DNA of 64,000 bases from the NCBI GenBank assembly GCA_965217095.1, contig OZ244235.1, forward strand, positions 1,240,001 through 1,304,000, given 5' to 3'. The notes under the pieces are model-generated. The model saw only the letters and a program-made list of their open reading frames with translations, did no database searches and was not told the origin of the DNA. Both the position numbers and the translations under genes were made by a program. The DNA comes from CAYNZV01 sp965217095 (GTDB taxonomy: Bacteria > Latescibacterota > UBA2968 > UBA8231). Shown one piece after another: positions 47,877-57,711 of this stretch (position 1 is its first letter; every line of letters begins with the position of its first letter).

Positions 47877-50494
47877 CTACTTCAACAGAAGTAACCGTTG
47901 CGTAATATCCTGACTACCGGCAGATATCCGGTAAAAATACACCCCGCTACCCAGCGGTGCCCCCAACGCATCCAATCCGTTCCAAGTTACGCGGTAGGTC
48001 CCCGCACCGAGATAGTGGTTCAACAGCCGGGAGACTCGTTGGCCTTGTAGGTTGTAGACGTCGAGACGGACGGCACCATCCGTCGGAATCTGGAATTCGA
48101 TGATGGTCGCGGCATTGAACGGATTGGGATAGTTCTGCGCCAAGATAAACGCCGCGGGTGTAGCCTCGTCGACGCTTGCAACGGCCGTGGCGGTGTTCAC
48201 GGCAACACGCAAGGTGCCCTCCCCCGCTAGGTCAAGCGTCAAGAATCCTCCATCTTGTGATTTGCTGTCGAGGGTCCCGGTGAAGGTCGCCGATTCCAAC
48301 GACCCCTTGAGCGGCACACTGATACGATATCCGCCTTCTGGTCCGCGCACGTAACCCTCAACCAGGGTCGGGCCGACCTCGATGCTGGCGTCGACCGGTT
48401 CCGTCACCGCGAAGATCGCCTCACCCCCTACCTCCAGAGAGCGCCCGCTCCGCAACGCGTACCCGGCGAGAATGCCGTCCGTGAAGCGCACGAGTCCGGC
48501 ATGCCCGTCACTTGAGATATCGCCCACCGGTGAGACAAACGATACCCCCGCCGCTCCGGGCCCTTCCAACCAGGCGAAATCCCGATGGTCGCCGTGGGCG
48601 ATCTGCACTACCTGCCCCGTCGCACCCTCTACCCCGGATATGTTTGGTTCGGCCTGTTCGACAGCACGGGGATAGAGCACGCTGAGGAAATTGACGCTGG
48701 CGCCGGTTTTTTCCGCTAGCAGCATCGTGTGCGTCGGTTCCTGCAGGAAGTCGAATGAGTGAATCGTGTCGCGCTCCGAAAAAACGACCTCCTCCGCATC
48801 ATCCACGAACGCCAGCAGTTCCGCTTTGGGTCGGCTCCAACGCGCAAGGTTTCCCGTTCGGGCATAGGATCCCCCGCTGGTGCCGCCGCCGTGACCGTGG
48901 AGCCGCCACTGGTAGGTATGGGAGAGATCATCCCTCAGCTCATCGGCGACAACGAAATAGCTGTGGTCCGCAACATAACGCTGCGGCGGACATCTGCGTC
49001 GGCGTACCCTGCGCGCACCTCGGCGTAATCCATAAAGGGGCTGACAAATACGTTTTCGATAAACGCGTCGTTGCCTCCGTCGATCGACTCGTTCGCTACG
49101 ATGAGATTCGGCGGCCCTTCCCCATCCACCAGCACGACATTGTGATTGCGCCCCGAATTCACCTTGCTGTGGTTGGTGAAGTTGATGTATCCCGCATCCA
49201 ACGCCAGCATCTCCCCCGCCGCATAGATGATGAAACTGGTCTCGTCAGGATGTTCATGGCCCAACCCCTGCGCCCGCGCCCTACCATGCTCTCCCCGCAG
49301 CAGCATATAGGTGGCGTCCGCTCCCCAACTACTGCGAAACACCGCATCTCCGGCGCCGGGCATGAAGATGGACGGCCCGCGGTCCGGTTCCATTGGAACC
49401 ACCGAATCGTCGTAGAGAGCGATGGCGTCCATCTCCGAGAATTCCCGGACGTAGAGCCCCTTGCCGTTGTTGAGCCAGTCCCACAGATGGACTGGGCCGT
49501 CGGCATCCACGGCGGCCAGATAGTGGCCATAGAAGTCATCCAGGTGTCCATCCTCTATGTTGGGCCGGCGTCCGTCCGGGAGCCGGAGATTGACCGACCA
49601 GTCGTGCATCTTGGCGATTTGAGGGTCGGCGAAGAGGTCGATACCCATAACGTTTTTCAAGGCAAAAAAATACGGTAAGTAGACATCCGCGGCATAGCGG
49701 CTGTAGAACGGGCCTTCGGCATAACCTCCATCTACCTCATCGATCTGGTGAGCCATGGAACGAGTCACCAGGTCGAAAGCGCGATTCGCCCAGCTCTGGG
49801 GAGTGCGATCGTCGATGCCGGGATGGTCGCTCAAAACCAGCGCGGCCAGGCCCAGCCCCCCGTAGGCACGCACGTGCCAGTTGTCCAGATGCAACGCATC
49901 CAGGTCGCGGGGATCGGGGGTTTCATGCAACCGTAGTTTGATGGTCGTGATGCCGACATTGATCTCCTGAATCACAATCCCCTTGCGCAATCGTTCCGCT
50001 TCCTCCGCGAGGATCTGGCGAATCTCGGACAGAGACTCGGGATCGGAGGCCACAAAATTGTGAATCATGTCATACGCAACGGCGTAAATCGCGACCACCT
50101 CTCCTTCGTTATGGGGCTCCCCCAGATCTCCATCACGGGGCGGAAACTTCATCTGCTTCAATGCGTCGACGGCCTGTTGCGCGAAGCTTTCGTCGTCTGT
50201 CATCAGGTAGGCGAAAGCCAGGCTCTTTGCCATTCGCGCTTTGGTGCGTTCCTCGGTGAAACTGGAGGGCGCCGATTGCGCCCGCGAAAGCACCGTTTGC
50301 CACCAACTCGAATACGGCTCCCGTTGAATCCGCTCTTTCATGACTTCGACATGGCTGGCATCGAAGAGCAGGCTTGGGTGCTGCTCCGACGGCAGGGTTT
50401 GAGCCGCGCCCTCAATCGCGTCTAATCCCAGTAGACACACACCCACCCACGCGAACAAACGAATTCTGGCGTTTTGTAAGAATGTGATCGACAT
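47877..50494 (-). pseudogene. Heparinase II/III-like polysaccharide lyase gene with a frameshift
   Basis: With one base restored this gene encodes an exported protein of about 872 residues. It has a signal peptide (VGVCLLGLDAIEGAAQ), an alpha-helical toroid region with AFAYLMTDDESFAQQAVDAL and YGGLGLAALVL, and a beta-sandwich heparinase II/III-like domain with GLGHEHPDETSFIIYAAGE. The last 90 residues are a FlgD-like/type-A sorting domain (NYPNPFNAATIIEFQIPTDG ending GSGVYFYRISAG). Near 48969 a G appears to be missing: the frame stops at 48935, while the next frame goes on with DHSYFVVADELRDDL and joins the downstream half without loss. Either a fresh mutation or an indel error. Probable role: uronic-acid polysaccharide breakdown outside the cell. 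Confidence 0.8.
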
Positions 50495-50566
50495 TATCGA
50501 TATGACCTCCGCAGGTGAGCTCGAGTTTAAATTCTTCCACTGCCCTTTAAATTAATCATTTCACGG

Positions 50567-52345
50567 ATGCCAAAGTCAAACGGGTTTCCCCGGTTGCCCC
50601 CCCTATCGCCACTCCCGGACGGCAGGGAGTTCGACCTTTGGGAAGACGAGACCAACTACGGAAGGGACCTTTACGTAGATCAGCAGCATGCGAATGCCGC
50701 CGATACCAATCCCGGCACGGAAGATGCGCCTTTCAAGACCATCCAGCGTGCCGCGGAAACCGTCATCCCAGCCCAGCGAGTGCTGATCAAATCTGGGATC
50801 TACCGCGAATGTGTGTCACCCCCCCGCGGCGGCTCCGGCCCCGAGAGTATGATCTGCTTCGCGGCGGCGCCGGGAGCTGATGCTGTCATCAGCGGATCCC
50901 AGATCCTGAACGGTCCCTGGCAGCTGACCGGACCAGACAAGGTTTCGGTGAACGTCTGGATGACCGATCTCCCCGACGAGTTCTTCGTCGCGAGACATCC
51001 GTTTGCGCTGGAAAACACCACCGACGAAGAGTTCGACATCATGCGGTGGGCAAGGCATGTCCGCGGAAAGATTCCTCACATCCTGCGACGAGCCATGGTC
51101 TTCCAGGACGGCCGGCGACTGACCCACCTGGCCACCTACGAAGACGTGCCCCGGGTTCCCGGCTCGTTCTGGATCGATGCCGAAAACTATCGCCTCCACG
51201 TGAACCCGTTCGATCGGCAAGAGCCCGATGGTATCACCTTCGAAGCCACGACTCGCCAGCATCTCTTCAATCCGCCGGAAACCGGTCTCGGGTTCATCAA
51301 GATCAAGGGTTTGATCTTCGAGCACGCCGGCAACGGTTTTGTGCGCTCGGGCAACGGCGCCGTCAACACCTGGAGTGGCCATCACTGGATTGTCGAAAAC
51401 AACACCGTTCGCCATGTCAACGCCGTCGGAATCGAGATCGGCGCTTGGATCGACGAGGGAAGCGAGAGCGACCCGCGGGAAGAATTGGAGCAACGCACAG
51501 GCGACCACATCGTGCGCGGAAACCACGTCCACGACTGCGGCACCGGCGGGATCCAAGGGACCGTTGTGGCGCGGGGACTCATCGCCAACAACCACATCCA
51601 CGACTGTGGATGGCAGGAGGCAGAGCCATATTGGGAGGTCGCCGGCATCAAGATCCTCTACACGATCGACACCCTGGTGCAGAGCAACCATCTCCACGAC
51701 TGCTACGCCGGGTCCGCCATCTGGATAGACTTCATGAACCGGAACACGCGGGTGTGCCGTAACCTGATCCACGATGTCTCGGCGTTTACCGGCGCCGTAT
51801 TCTTCGAGGCCTCAAACGCCCTCAACATGGTGGACCACAATGTGGTTTACAGAGTGCGCGGCAGTGGTCTCTATCAACATGACTGCGACCAGCTGGTGAT
51901 CGCCCACAACCTCGTGGCCGACTGCAGCCTGGCCGGCATTCGCATGCTGAAAAACAAGGACCGAGACCGTGTGGGATTCTGCAAGAATAATCGGGTGGTC
52001 AACAACGTCGTAGTAGGGTGCAAGGTGCCCTTGGAATATTTCGATATCGAGAACGACTCGGATCAGAACGTTTTTTCCGGGATAGGGGATGAGTTCGATT
52101 TTGAATCCTGGAAACAAACGGGCTTAGATCGGGGGAGCTCCATCTTGGAACTGGACGTAACCTTCGATGACGACGCCAGCGGAGTGTCCTGGAGTGGAGC
52201 GAATTTCGAATCCGTCGCCGTGGACGAGGTGCTAAACTACGACTACTTCGGGCGCCGGCACTCCGCCAGCAAAATGCCCATCGGCCCCTTTATTGAAGGA
52301 TGGAGCTCGATACAACGGCGTTTAGCGTTTGAAGCTGCTGTTTGA
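50567..52345 (+). CDS. Right-handed parallel beta-helix protein, pectate-lyase-like fold
   Basis: A 592-residue protein without an obvious signal peptide. The N-terminus has the DUF1565-type start GRDLYVDQQHANAADTNPGT followed by APFKTIQRAAE, common in polysaccharide-lyase-like beta-helix proteins. Residues about 200-470 carry the helix repeats (IVENNTVRHVN, IVRGNHVHDCG, LIANNHIHDCG, LVQSNHLHDC, VCRNLIHDVS), with many Asn, His and Asp on one face. The catalytic residues are not assignable by eye. It is divergent from the heparinase-like gene across 72 bases, which suggests a joint role in polysaccharide breakdown. Confidence 0.75.
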   Translation: MPKSNGFPRLPPLSPLPDGREFDLWEDETNYGRDLYVDQQHANAADTNPGTEDAPFKTIQRAAETVIPAQRVLIKSGIYRECVSPPRGGSGPESMICFAAAPGADAVISGSQILNGPWQLTGPDKVSVNVWMTDLPDEFFVARHPFALENTTDEEFDIMRWARHVRGKIPHILRRAMVFQDGRRLTHLATYEDVPRVPGSFWIDAENYRLHVNPFDRQEPDGITFEATTRQHLFNPPETGLGFIKIKGLIFEHAGNGFVRSGNGAVNTWSGHHWIVENNTVRHVNAVGIEIGAWIDEGSESDPREELEQRTGDHIVRGNHVHDCGTGGIQGTVVARGLIANNHIHDCGWQEAEPYWEVAGIKILYTIDTLVQSNHLHDCYAGSAIWIDFMNRNTRVCRNLIHDVSAFTGAVFFEASNALNMVDHNVVYRVRGSGLYQHDCDQLVIAHNLVADCSLAGIRMLKNKDRDRVGFCKNNRVVNNVVVGCKVPLEYFDIENDSDQNVFSGIGDEFDFESWKQTGLDRGSSILELDVTFDDDASGVSWSGANFESVAVDEVLNYDYFGRRHSASKMPIGPFIEGWSSIQRRLAFEAAV

Positions 52346-52374
52346 TGCGGAGCCCAACTTGATGTGACGGAAGG

Positions 52375-52400
52375 ACGATACCGCCAATGCGGTATCGTTT
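52375..52400. terminator. Bidirectional terminator hairpin
   Basis: Perfect 10-bp stem ACGATACCGC/GCGGTATCGT with loop CAAT, followed by TTT, between the convergent ends of the beta-helix gene and the dioxygenase gene. Confidence 0.75.
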
Positions 52401-53184
52401 AGCCAACGAGCGTATTGTTTTTCGTCGCCCGGCTTCGGGTCATGTGATGGTTCCAGCCTCGTAAGGTCAAACGCTCGTCCGGATGACCGTTGCCCTCTTC
52501 CATGCGGTCATCTCCCGAATACATCTGCACCAACACGGTCTTACGGCTTTTGCTGGAACGATTCGGCATCGAGCCGTGCAGCGTGAAGTAGGAGAAGAAG
52601 ACAACATCGCCGCGCTCGGCTTCCAGCACCGTCGCGCCCTCGATGGGAAACTTTCGTAGGGTCTCCTGCGCCGTGTCTGTCTGCCCCCCCGTACCCAGTA
52701 CACGACCAAGCTCGTGAGAACGTGGATAAACCCGCACACATCCCATTTCATCGGTGGCTTCGGTGAGATGTATAATCGCCGCCATCATGCTGTCTTTGAT
52801 GGTGGGGAAATAGGTCCAATCCTGATGCATCGGGAAGGGCGATCCCTTCTCGGGAGGTTTCAGGAACAGCTTGGTATGATTGAGCACGATGTCCGGCCCA
52901 AGGATCTCTCCCACCGCGTCGAGAAAGCGGGGGTTCTGGATCGCCTGCAGCCAAGCGGAAGAGTAACGATGGACGTTGTGGGTGTGAATGATCTGGTCAT
53001 CCTTCGATTTGATCTTCTCGATGTTGGCTCCCCGCCAGGTCGCGTCCGCTGACTCGCCTGCCGCTCGGATCTGTTCGGCGATTCGATCGAACTCTGCCTC
53101 CATTTGGTCAAGTTCGCTGCCCGCGAATAGACCTCGGGCAACGCAGAACCCATTCCTGACGAATTCGTCAGCTATCGTTTGCAT
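52399..53184 (-). CDS. Phytanoyl-CoA dioxygenase (PhyH) family protein, second copy
   Basis: A 261-residue Fe(II)/2-oxoglutarate dioxygenase. The start MQTIADEFVRNGFCVARGLF is typical of the family; the iron-binding HxD is in PMHQDWTYFP near residue 140, and the distal His and Arg probably in YFTLHGSMPNRSSKSRKTVL near residue 215. It is only distantly related to the dioxygenase in the tRNA-Arg insertion, so it is not a recent copy. The gene lies 21 bases downstream of tRNA-Lys on the same strand. Substrate unknown. Confidence 0.87.
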   Translation of the reverse strand: MQTIADEFVRNGFCVARGLFAGSELDQMEAEFDRIAEQIRAAGESADATWRGANIEKIKSKDDQIIHTHNVHRYSSAWLQAIQNPRFLDAVGEILGPDIVLNHTKLFLKPPEKGSPFPMHQDWTYFPTIKDSMMAAIIHLTEATDEMGCVRVYPRSHELGRVLGTGGQTDTAQETLRKFPIEGATVLEAERGDVVFFSYFTLHGSMPNRSSKSRKTVLVQMYSGDDRMEEGNGHPDERLTLRGWNHHMTRSRATKNNTLVG

Positions 53185-53205
53185 CGGTAGGAAGAGGCGA
53201 ATTGG

Positions 53206-53278
53206 TGAGCCCGGTGGGAATCGAACCCACGACCAACGGATTAAAAGTCCGCTGCTCTACCAACTGAGCTACGGGCCC
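53206..53278 (-). tRNA. tRNA-Lys(TTT)
   Basis: On the minus strand: acceptor GGGCCCG with CGGGCTC, D arm GCTCAGTTGGTAGAGC, anticodon stem-loop CGGAC-TTTTAAT-CCG (anticodon TTT), T arm GTGGG-TTCGATT-CCCAC, discriminator A; CCA not encoded. 73 nt. No repeat of its end was found nearby, so no insertion is indicated here. Confidence 0.95.
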
Positions 53279-53355
53279 CCAAACTTTGAAACAAAGTGGG
53301 AGAAGGTACAGGGCGCTAGGAACATCGTCAATAAACCCGAGGTGCGACCTGAGGT

Positions 53356-54474
53356 CTACTGCTTGACGTCGAACGGCAGCGGATGGAAATCGACGCCGAC
53401 GGTCTCTGCTACTCCGCGGTGCGTAATCTTTCCGCGGATCATGTTTAGACCATGCGCCAGACCCTGGTCGATGCGGCAGGCCTCTTCCCAGCCTCGGTTC
53501 GCGATCTCCAGAACATACGGAAAGGTGGCGTTAGACAGTGCCATGGTGGCGGTGCGAGGAACGGCGCCCGGGAGATTCGCCACACCGCAGTGTACCACGC
53601 CATCCACGACATAGGTCGGATCGCGATGAGTGGTGGGGTGCATGGTTTCGACGCATCCCCCCTGATCGACTGCCACATCTATGATCACCGACCCCCGTTT
53701 CATCCAGTGCAACATCTCTTTGGTTACCAATGTTGGAGACTTGGCTCCGGGCAGCAGGACAGCACCAATGAGGAGGTCTGCTGAAGGCACCAGCTTCTCG
53801 AGATTGTAGCTGTTGGACACGAGGGCGGTTACGTTGGGTGGCATCACCTGTGAAAGATGCCGCAACTGGGTGTTGTCGATATCGAGCACGAAAACCGTAG
53901 CGCCAATACCTGCGGCAGTGCGTGCTGCGCTTTGACCTACCACCCCCCCTCCGAGGATCAAAACATCCGCGGGGGCAACCCCGGGCAAACCGCCGAGGAG
54001 CACTCCCCTTCCGCCCTGCGGAGCCTCGAGGTATTTCGCCCCTTCCTGAACGGCCATGCGACCGGCGATCTCACTCATGGGAATCAACAGCGGCCGCGAG
54101 CCGTCGGCGGCTTCGACGGTCTCATAGGCGATGGCGATTGCTCCGGTTTCGGCGAATCGGTTGGTCAATTCTAGGCTCGCCGCAAAATGGAAGAACGTGA
54201 AAACGACCTGTCCTTCGCGGATCAGCAGGAATTCGGAGTCTAAGGGCTCTTTGACCTTTAGGATCAGATCTGCCTGGGCAAATACCTCATCCACGGTGTC
54301 GACGACAATCGCCCCTTCTTCCATGTAAGCTTCGTCGGTTACCCCGGCGCCGATGCCCGCTTCCTGCTCGAAATAGACGTCGTGGCCCGCCTCCACAAGC
54401 GCGCGCACTCCGAACGGCAGCAGCCCTACGCGCTTTTCATCTTCTTTAATTTCTCTAGGCACTCCGATTATCAT
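53356..54474 (-). CDS. ald: Alanine dehydrogenase
   Basis: A 372-residue NAD-dependent enzyme that interconverts L-alanine and pyruvate plus ammonia. MIIGVPREIKEDEKRVGLLP is the family N-terminus with the substrate-binding Arg and Lys; the Lys/His acid-base region follows in VKEPLDSEFLLI and TFFHFAAS. The NAD fold is GGGVVGQSAARTAAGIGATV near residue 173, and the C-terminal DQGGCVETMHPTTHRDPTYV stretch is typical. ATG 54474 is preceded by GGGAGAG; an upstream frame to 54582 overlaps the next gene and is not needed. Confidence 0.95.
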   Translation of the reverse strand: MIIGVPREIKEDEKRVGLLPFGVRALVEAGHDVYFEQEAGIGAGVTDEAYMEEGAIVVDTVDEVFAQADLILKVKEPLDSEFLLIREGQVVFTFFHFAASLELTNRFAETGAIAIAYETVEAADGSRPLLIPMSEIAGRMAVQEGAKYLEAPQGGRGVLLGGLPGVAPADVLILGGGVVGQSAARTAAGIGATVFVLDIDNTQLRHLSQVMPPNVTALVSNSYNLEKLVPSADLLIGAVLLPGAKSPTLVTKEMLHWMKRGSVIIDVAVDQGGCVETMHPTTHRDPTYVVDGVVHCGVANLPGAVPRTATMALSNATFPYVLEIANRGWEEACRIDQGLAHGLNMIRGKITHRGVAETVGVDFHPLPFDVKQ

Positions 54475-54496
54475 CTGGTTCTCTCCCGCGATTCGT

Positions 54497-55477
54497 TTAT
54501 GTGCAAGCGACCTGTTCGCCGGTGCGGGCAGAGGCGTAGATCGCCTCAAGCAGGGCGACGGTTCGACGACCTTCCCGCCCATTGACTCGCATCTCCCGGT
54601 CGGTCTCCAGCGCCGCGACCATATCCTCGATCACATTCTGCAACCTGTTCTCGTATCCATTCAGACGCCGCTCCAGGCCGTCACCGATGATCTGCATCTT
54701 GCCTGTGAGTACGTCGTCGATCAAAATGGCGCCGGCGGTGCCGTGGACCTCCGCGCTGAAATAGGCGTCTGTTGGGAAGGTCGTCGTTCCCATAACCGTC
54801 CCCTTGGCGCCGCTGGTAAAGTTGACGATGGCCAGCCCGACATCTTCGGTTTCGATCTCGTGATTCATGATCGCCGTCTCGCCGTAAACCCGTTCCGGAT
54901 CACCCATAAACCACAGCAGGATATCAACCAGATGAGCTCCCTGGTTCGCCAGCGAGCCACCTCCATCCATCCTCCAGGTGCCGCGCCAGCCTCCCCCGTG
55001 CGCGAAATATTCGTCCGAGCGAAACCATTTGAAGCGCACCTCTCCCAAGATTGGCTTGCCCAAACACCCGTCCTTCAAGGCGCTGGCGACGCGCACGTTT
55101 TCATCCACATAACGACTCTGATAATCGACCCCGATCTTGACACCTGCCGTCTCCCCGGCGGCGATCAGGCGATCGCATGCCTCCACCGACACGTCCATCG
55201 GTTTGGTGACAATCAGGTGTTTGCCCGCCTCCACCACTTTGATCCCCAGCTCGGCGTGGGTTCCGCTTGGCGTCACGATCATCACCGCGTCCACATCCGG
55301 GCGGCCCAGGGCGTCGTCGAGATTGCTGCTCCAATCGCACCCCAGCTCCTCTGCCGCCTCGGCCGCAAGCGCCTCGTTCAGGTCAATAACAATCTTCAGT
55401 TCAGCGCCGGCGGTCTCTTTGATCATTCCGGCACGATTGCGGCCCATGCCGAGGCCAACCATGGCGAATCCTGGCAT
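54497..55477 (-). CDS. Gfo/Idh/MocA-family oxidoreductase
   Basis: A 326-residue dehydrogenase, probably of a sugar or inositol. The Rossmann start AMVGLGMGRNRAGMI, the second-strand acid D, and the VTKPMDVSVEACDRL segment (EKP-like motif with the catalytic Lys near residue 92) identify the family; the C-terminal alpha/beta domain contains KWFRSDEYFAHGGGWRGTW and GGSLANQGAHLVDIL, where the His is the usual catalytic residue. It is in a minus-strand group with a sugar isomerase and an MFS transporter, so a small carbohydrate-use operon is likely. Confidence 0.92.
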   Translation of the reverse strand: MPGFAMVGLGMGRNRAGMIKETAGAELKIVIDLNEALAAEAAEELGCDWSSNLDDALGRPDVDAVMIVTPSGTHAELGIKVVEAGKHLIVTKPMDVSVEACDRLIAAGETAGVKIGVDYQSRYVDENVRVASALKDGCLGKPILGEVRFKWFRSDEYFAHGGGWRGTWRMDGGGSLANQGAHLVDILLWFMGDPERVYGETAIMNHEIETEDVGLAIVNFTSGAKGTVMGTTTFPTDAYFSAEVHGTAGAILIDDVLTGKMQIIGDGLERRLNGYENRLQNVIEDMVAALETDREMRVNGREGRRTVALLEAIYASARTGEQVACT

Positions 55478-55523
55478 GTTGAGTTCAATTCCCCTTTAGA
55501 AACTGTTCTATGTACTCCCGCGA

Positions 55524-56351
55524 TCACAGGATACCTTCCTGCTGCAGTTCAGCGGTAGCGGAGAAATGGTGATCTTCCAGTTCGATGCTCAGGACGCCAT
55601 CATAGCCGACCTCTTCCAGCCGCCGGACGATCTGATTCCAGTCCACTTCCCCTTCTCCTGGAATGGTGTACCGCCACCAACCTTCTCCATACCCGAAACT
55701 CGTTGCATGGGTTTCTCCGAGTATGCCCGACTCGTAGAGCTTTTCGGAGATGATCTCGGTGTCCTTCAGGTGCACGTGGCGGACCCGGTCACCGAATTCG
55801 TGCAGTAGGCGCAGATAGTCGATCTGAATGCGCGCGAAGTGAGAAGGATCGTAGCAGATGCCGAGATTCGAGGATGGAACGACCTCGAAGATCCGTCGAA
55901 GGCTTTCTGGCGTGCATCCCAGATTGGGATAGTGCGGCGCTGGACCCGGATACGGCTCGATGGCGATCTGGACCCCTTCGCGTGCGGCATGCTCCACCAC
56001 TTTTGGATAGATCTTTGAAAAAACATCGAAGCTCGTCTTACGGGTTTGGCTCGGATCGTCCGGACTAAGCACAACGAAACAGGTATGCCCGCCAAACCGC
56101 TTGATGGCCGAGATATCTTTCTTGAACTGGGTCAGCGCTTTTCGACGGATCGCCGCGTCCTTCGACAGAAGTCCCAGGTCGGTCGCGTCACAAGACCCGA
56201 TCTCGAGCCGGTTGGTAGCGCATATGCGCGCGATATCCGCTGTGAGTGCCGGCGTATCCACGGCTTCGAACCCGTTCTCCGCCAGCCAGTTGGCATACTT
56301 CTCGAATCCAATCTCATATGCGAACGGCGGCACGCGCGTGCCGATCTTCAT
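55524..56351 (-). CDS. Sugar phosphate isomerase/epimerase family protein
   Basis: A 275-residue TIM-barrel protein of the AP-endonuclease-2/xylose-isomerase-like group. The metal-binding acids are suggested by IAIEPYPGP (Glu near residue 141), CYDPSHFARI, RHVHLKDTEII and VLSIELEDH. ATG 56351 (MKIGTRVPPFAYEIG) starts at the first barrel strand; an ATG ten codons upstream overlaps the next gene. It probably acts with the adjacent Gfo/Idh oxidoreductase on a sugar or sugar acid. The exact substrate cannot be read. Confidence 0.88.
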   Translation of the reverse strand: MKIGTRVPPFAYEIGFEKYANWLAENGFEAVDTPALTADIARICATNRLEIGSCDATDLGLLSKDAAIRRKALTQFKKDISAIKRFGGHTCFVVLSPDDPSQTRKTSFDVFSKIYPKVVEHAAREGVQIAIEPYPGPAPHYPNLGCTPESLRRIFEVVPSSNLGICYDPSHFARIQIDYLRLLHEFGDRVRHVHLKDTEIISEKLYESGILGETHATSFGYGEGWWRYTIPGEGEVDWNQIVRRLEEVGYDGVLSIELEDHHFSATAELQQEGIL

Positions 56352-56367
56352 CTGACACTCCTTCAAA

Positions 56368-57585
56368 TCAGGATCCCCCATAGGGTTCGTTCCGCGCCAG
56401 CCCTTTGGCCGGAGCTTGCTCGAGCCCCACGGCCTGTGCAGGGATCATCGTGTTGATCCACTGGCTGCAGATAAGCGAAATCAACGCGAGAGCAGCACCA
56501 CTGAAAAATATCACCTGATAACCGAAGAAATGCCAGGCGACCCCGCCGGCTACGGGGGCAATAACCGCGGCGACGTGGTTCATGGTGATGCCCATCGAGA
56601 TAGTAGGCTTCAGGTCTTCCGCTGGCGCGATCTTGTGAATGTAGGTAGTCAGAGCGATGCTGCCGAAAAAAATCAGATTGTCTATACAGTACAGGGCGTA
56701 TAAGGTCGGCCGGTGCTCGATGATGGCATACCCCAGGAAAACGAAGATGAGTCCCAGATAGCTGGCGCTCAACATGACCCTCTCTCCGAGCTTGTCGACC
56801 ATTCGGCCCAAGGTCGGCCCGGTCAATGTGATCAAGCTTTGATTGAAGAGCACCAAAATCATGGTTGTTTCCACTGGCATGCCGTGGACCTTTACCAGCG
56901 CAAAGATCGCGAAGGTGATAAACATCTGTTTGCGGCAGCCCTGCAGGAAGTTCAACAGATAGAACAGGAAATACCGGCGCCGGAAGACGAAGCTTTTCTC
57001 CCCTGCTATTCTGGTAGAACGGCGGATGAAAAAGAGGGCGCCCCCTCCCAGGACGGTCACGGCCCCGGCCGCGACAAACAGACCATCGTACCGCAGGTAC
57101 GGCAGCAGGAAGATGCAGGCTCCGATGGTAAGCAACATGCCGACGCTGTGGACAGAGCGCAGCTGACCCAGCCAGCGACCCTTGCCGCCCTCGGGAGAAA
57201 GCGAAAGTGCGAGGCTCTGCTCGATGGGAATCCAGCAGTGAAAACCGATGCTCCAGACCACCGAATACAAGGCCAGGGCGCTTACCGTCGCAACGCCGGC
57301 ATACGCCATGAATCCCAAGCCCATCACGACGAGCGAGACTGCGGCCACCAATGGTGGAGAAGCCCGAATTACTAGGGCGATGAAGAAGGCGTTGAGAAAG
57401 CCCGGTATTTCCCGCAGCGCTTCCACATAGCCTAACTCGTGGGCTTCGATGCCCAGACGTTCGACGATGAAGTTGTTGAACAGGGTGATTTGCACCCCAA
57501 AGAAGACGCCGACCGAAAACACGGCAGCAGCCAGCAGCGCAAAACTACCTGACCATCTAGCAAACGGATTTGTGGGAATTCTCAA
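56368..57585 (-). CDS. Major facilitator superfamily transporter
   Basis: A 405-residue inner-membrane protein with about 12 transmembrane helices. The N-terminal half shows FALLAAAVFSVGVFFGVQIT, and between helices 2 and 3 a loop REIPGFLNAFF; the central loop has RRSTRIAGEKSFVFRRRYFL, and helix 8 is followed by LGRMVDKLGERVM, the typical MFS loop. It starts the operon with the isomerase and the oxidoreductase, so it likely moves the sugar they use. Its last 35 residues are hydrophilic. Confidence 0.87.
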   Translation of the reverse strand: MRIPTNPFARWSGSFALLAAAVFSVGVFFGVQITLFNNFIVERLGIEAHELGYVEALREIPGFLNAFFIALVIRASPPLVAAVSLVVMGLGFMAYAGVATVSALALYSVVWSIGFHCWIPIEQSLALSLSPEGGKGRWLGQLRSVHSVGMLLTIGACIFLLPYLRYDGLFVAAGAVTVLGGGALFFIRRSTRIAGEKSFVFRRRYFLFYLLNFLQGCRKQMFITFAIFALVKVHGMPVETTMILVLFNQSLITLTGPTLGRMVDKLGERVMLSASYLGLIFVFLGYAIIEHRPTLYALYCIDNLIFFGSIALTTYIHKIAPAEDLKPTISMGITMNHVAAVIAPVAGGVAWHFFGYQVIFFSGAALALISLICSQWINTMIPAQAVGLEQAPAKGLARNEPYGGS

Positions 57586-57711
57586 TGAGATAGCTGGTGG
57601 GATTTCGCAGTTTTATCTAAGCCTGTTGCGTTGTTGTTGTCAAGCAATCCGGCGGCGTTGCAAGGGGATCCTCGTAGCGACTATATTTCAGCCAACAAAA
57701 CCAGCGATGCC

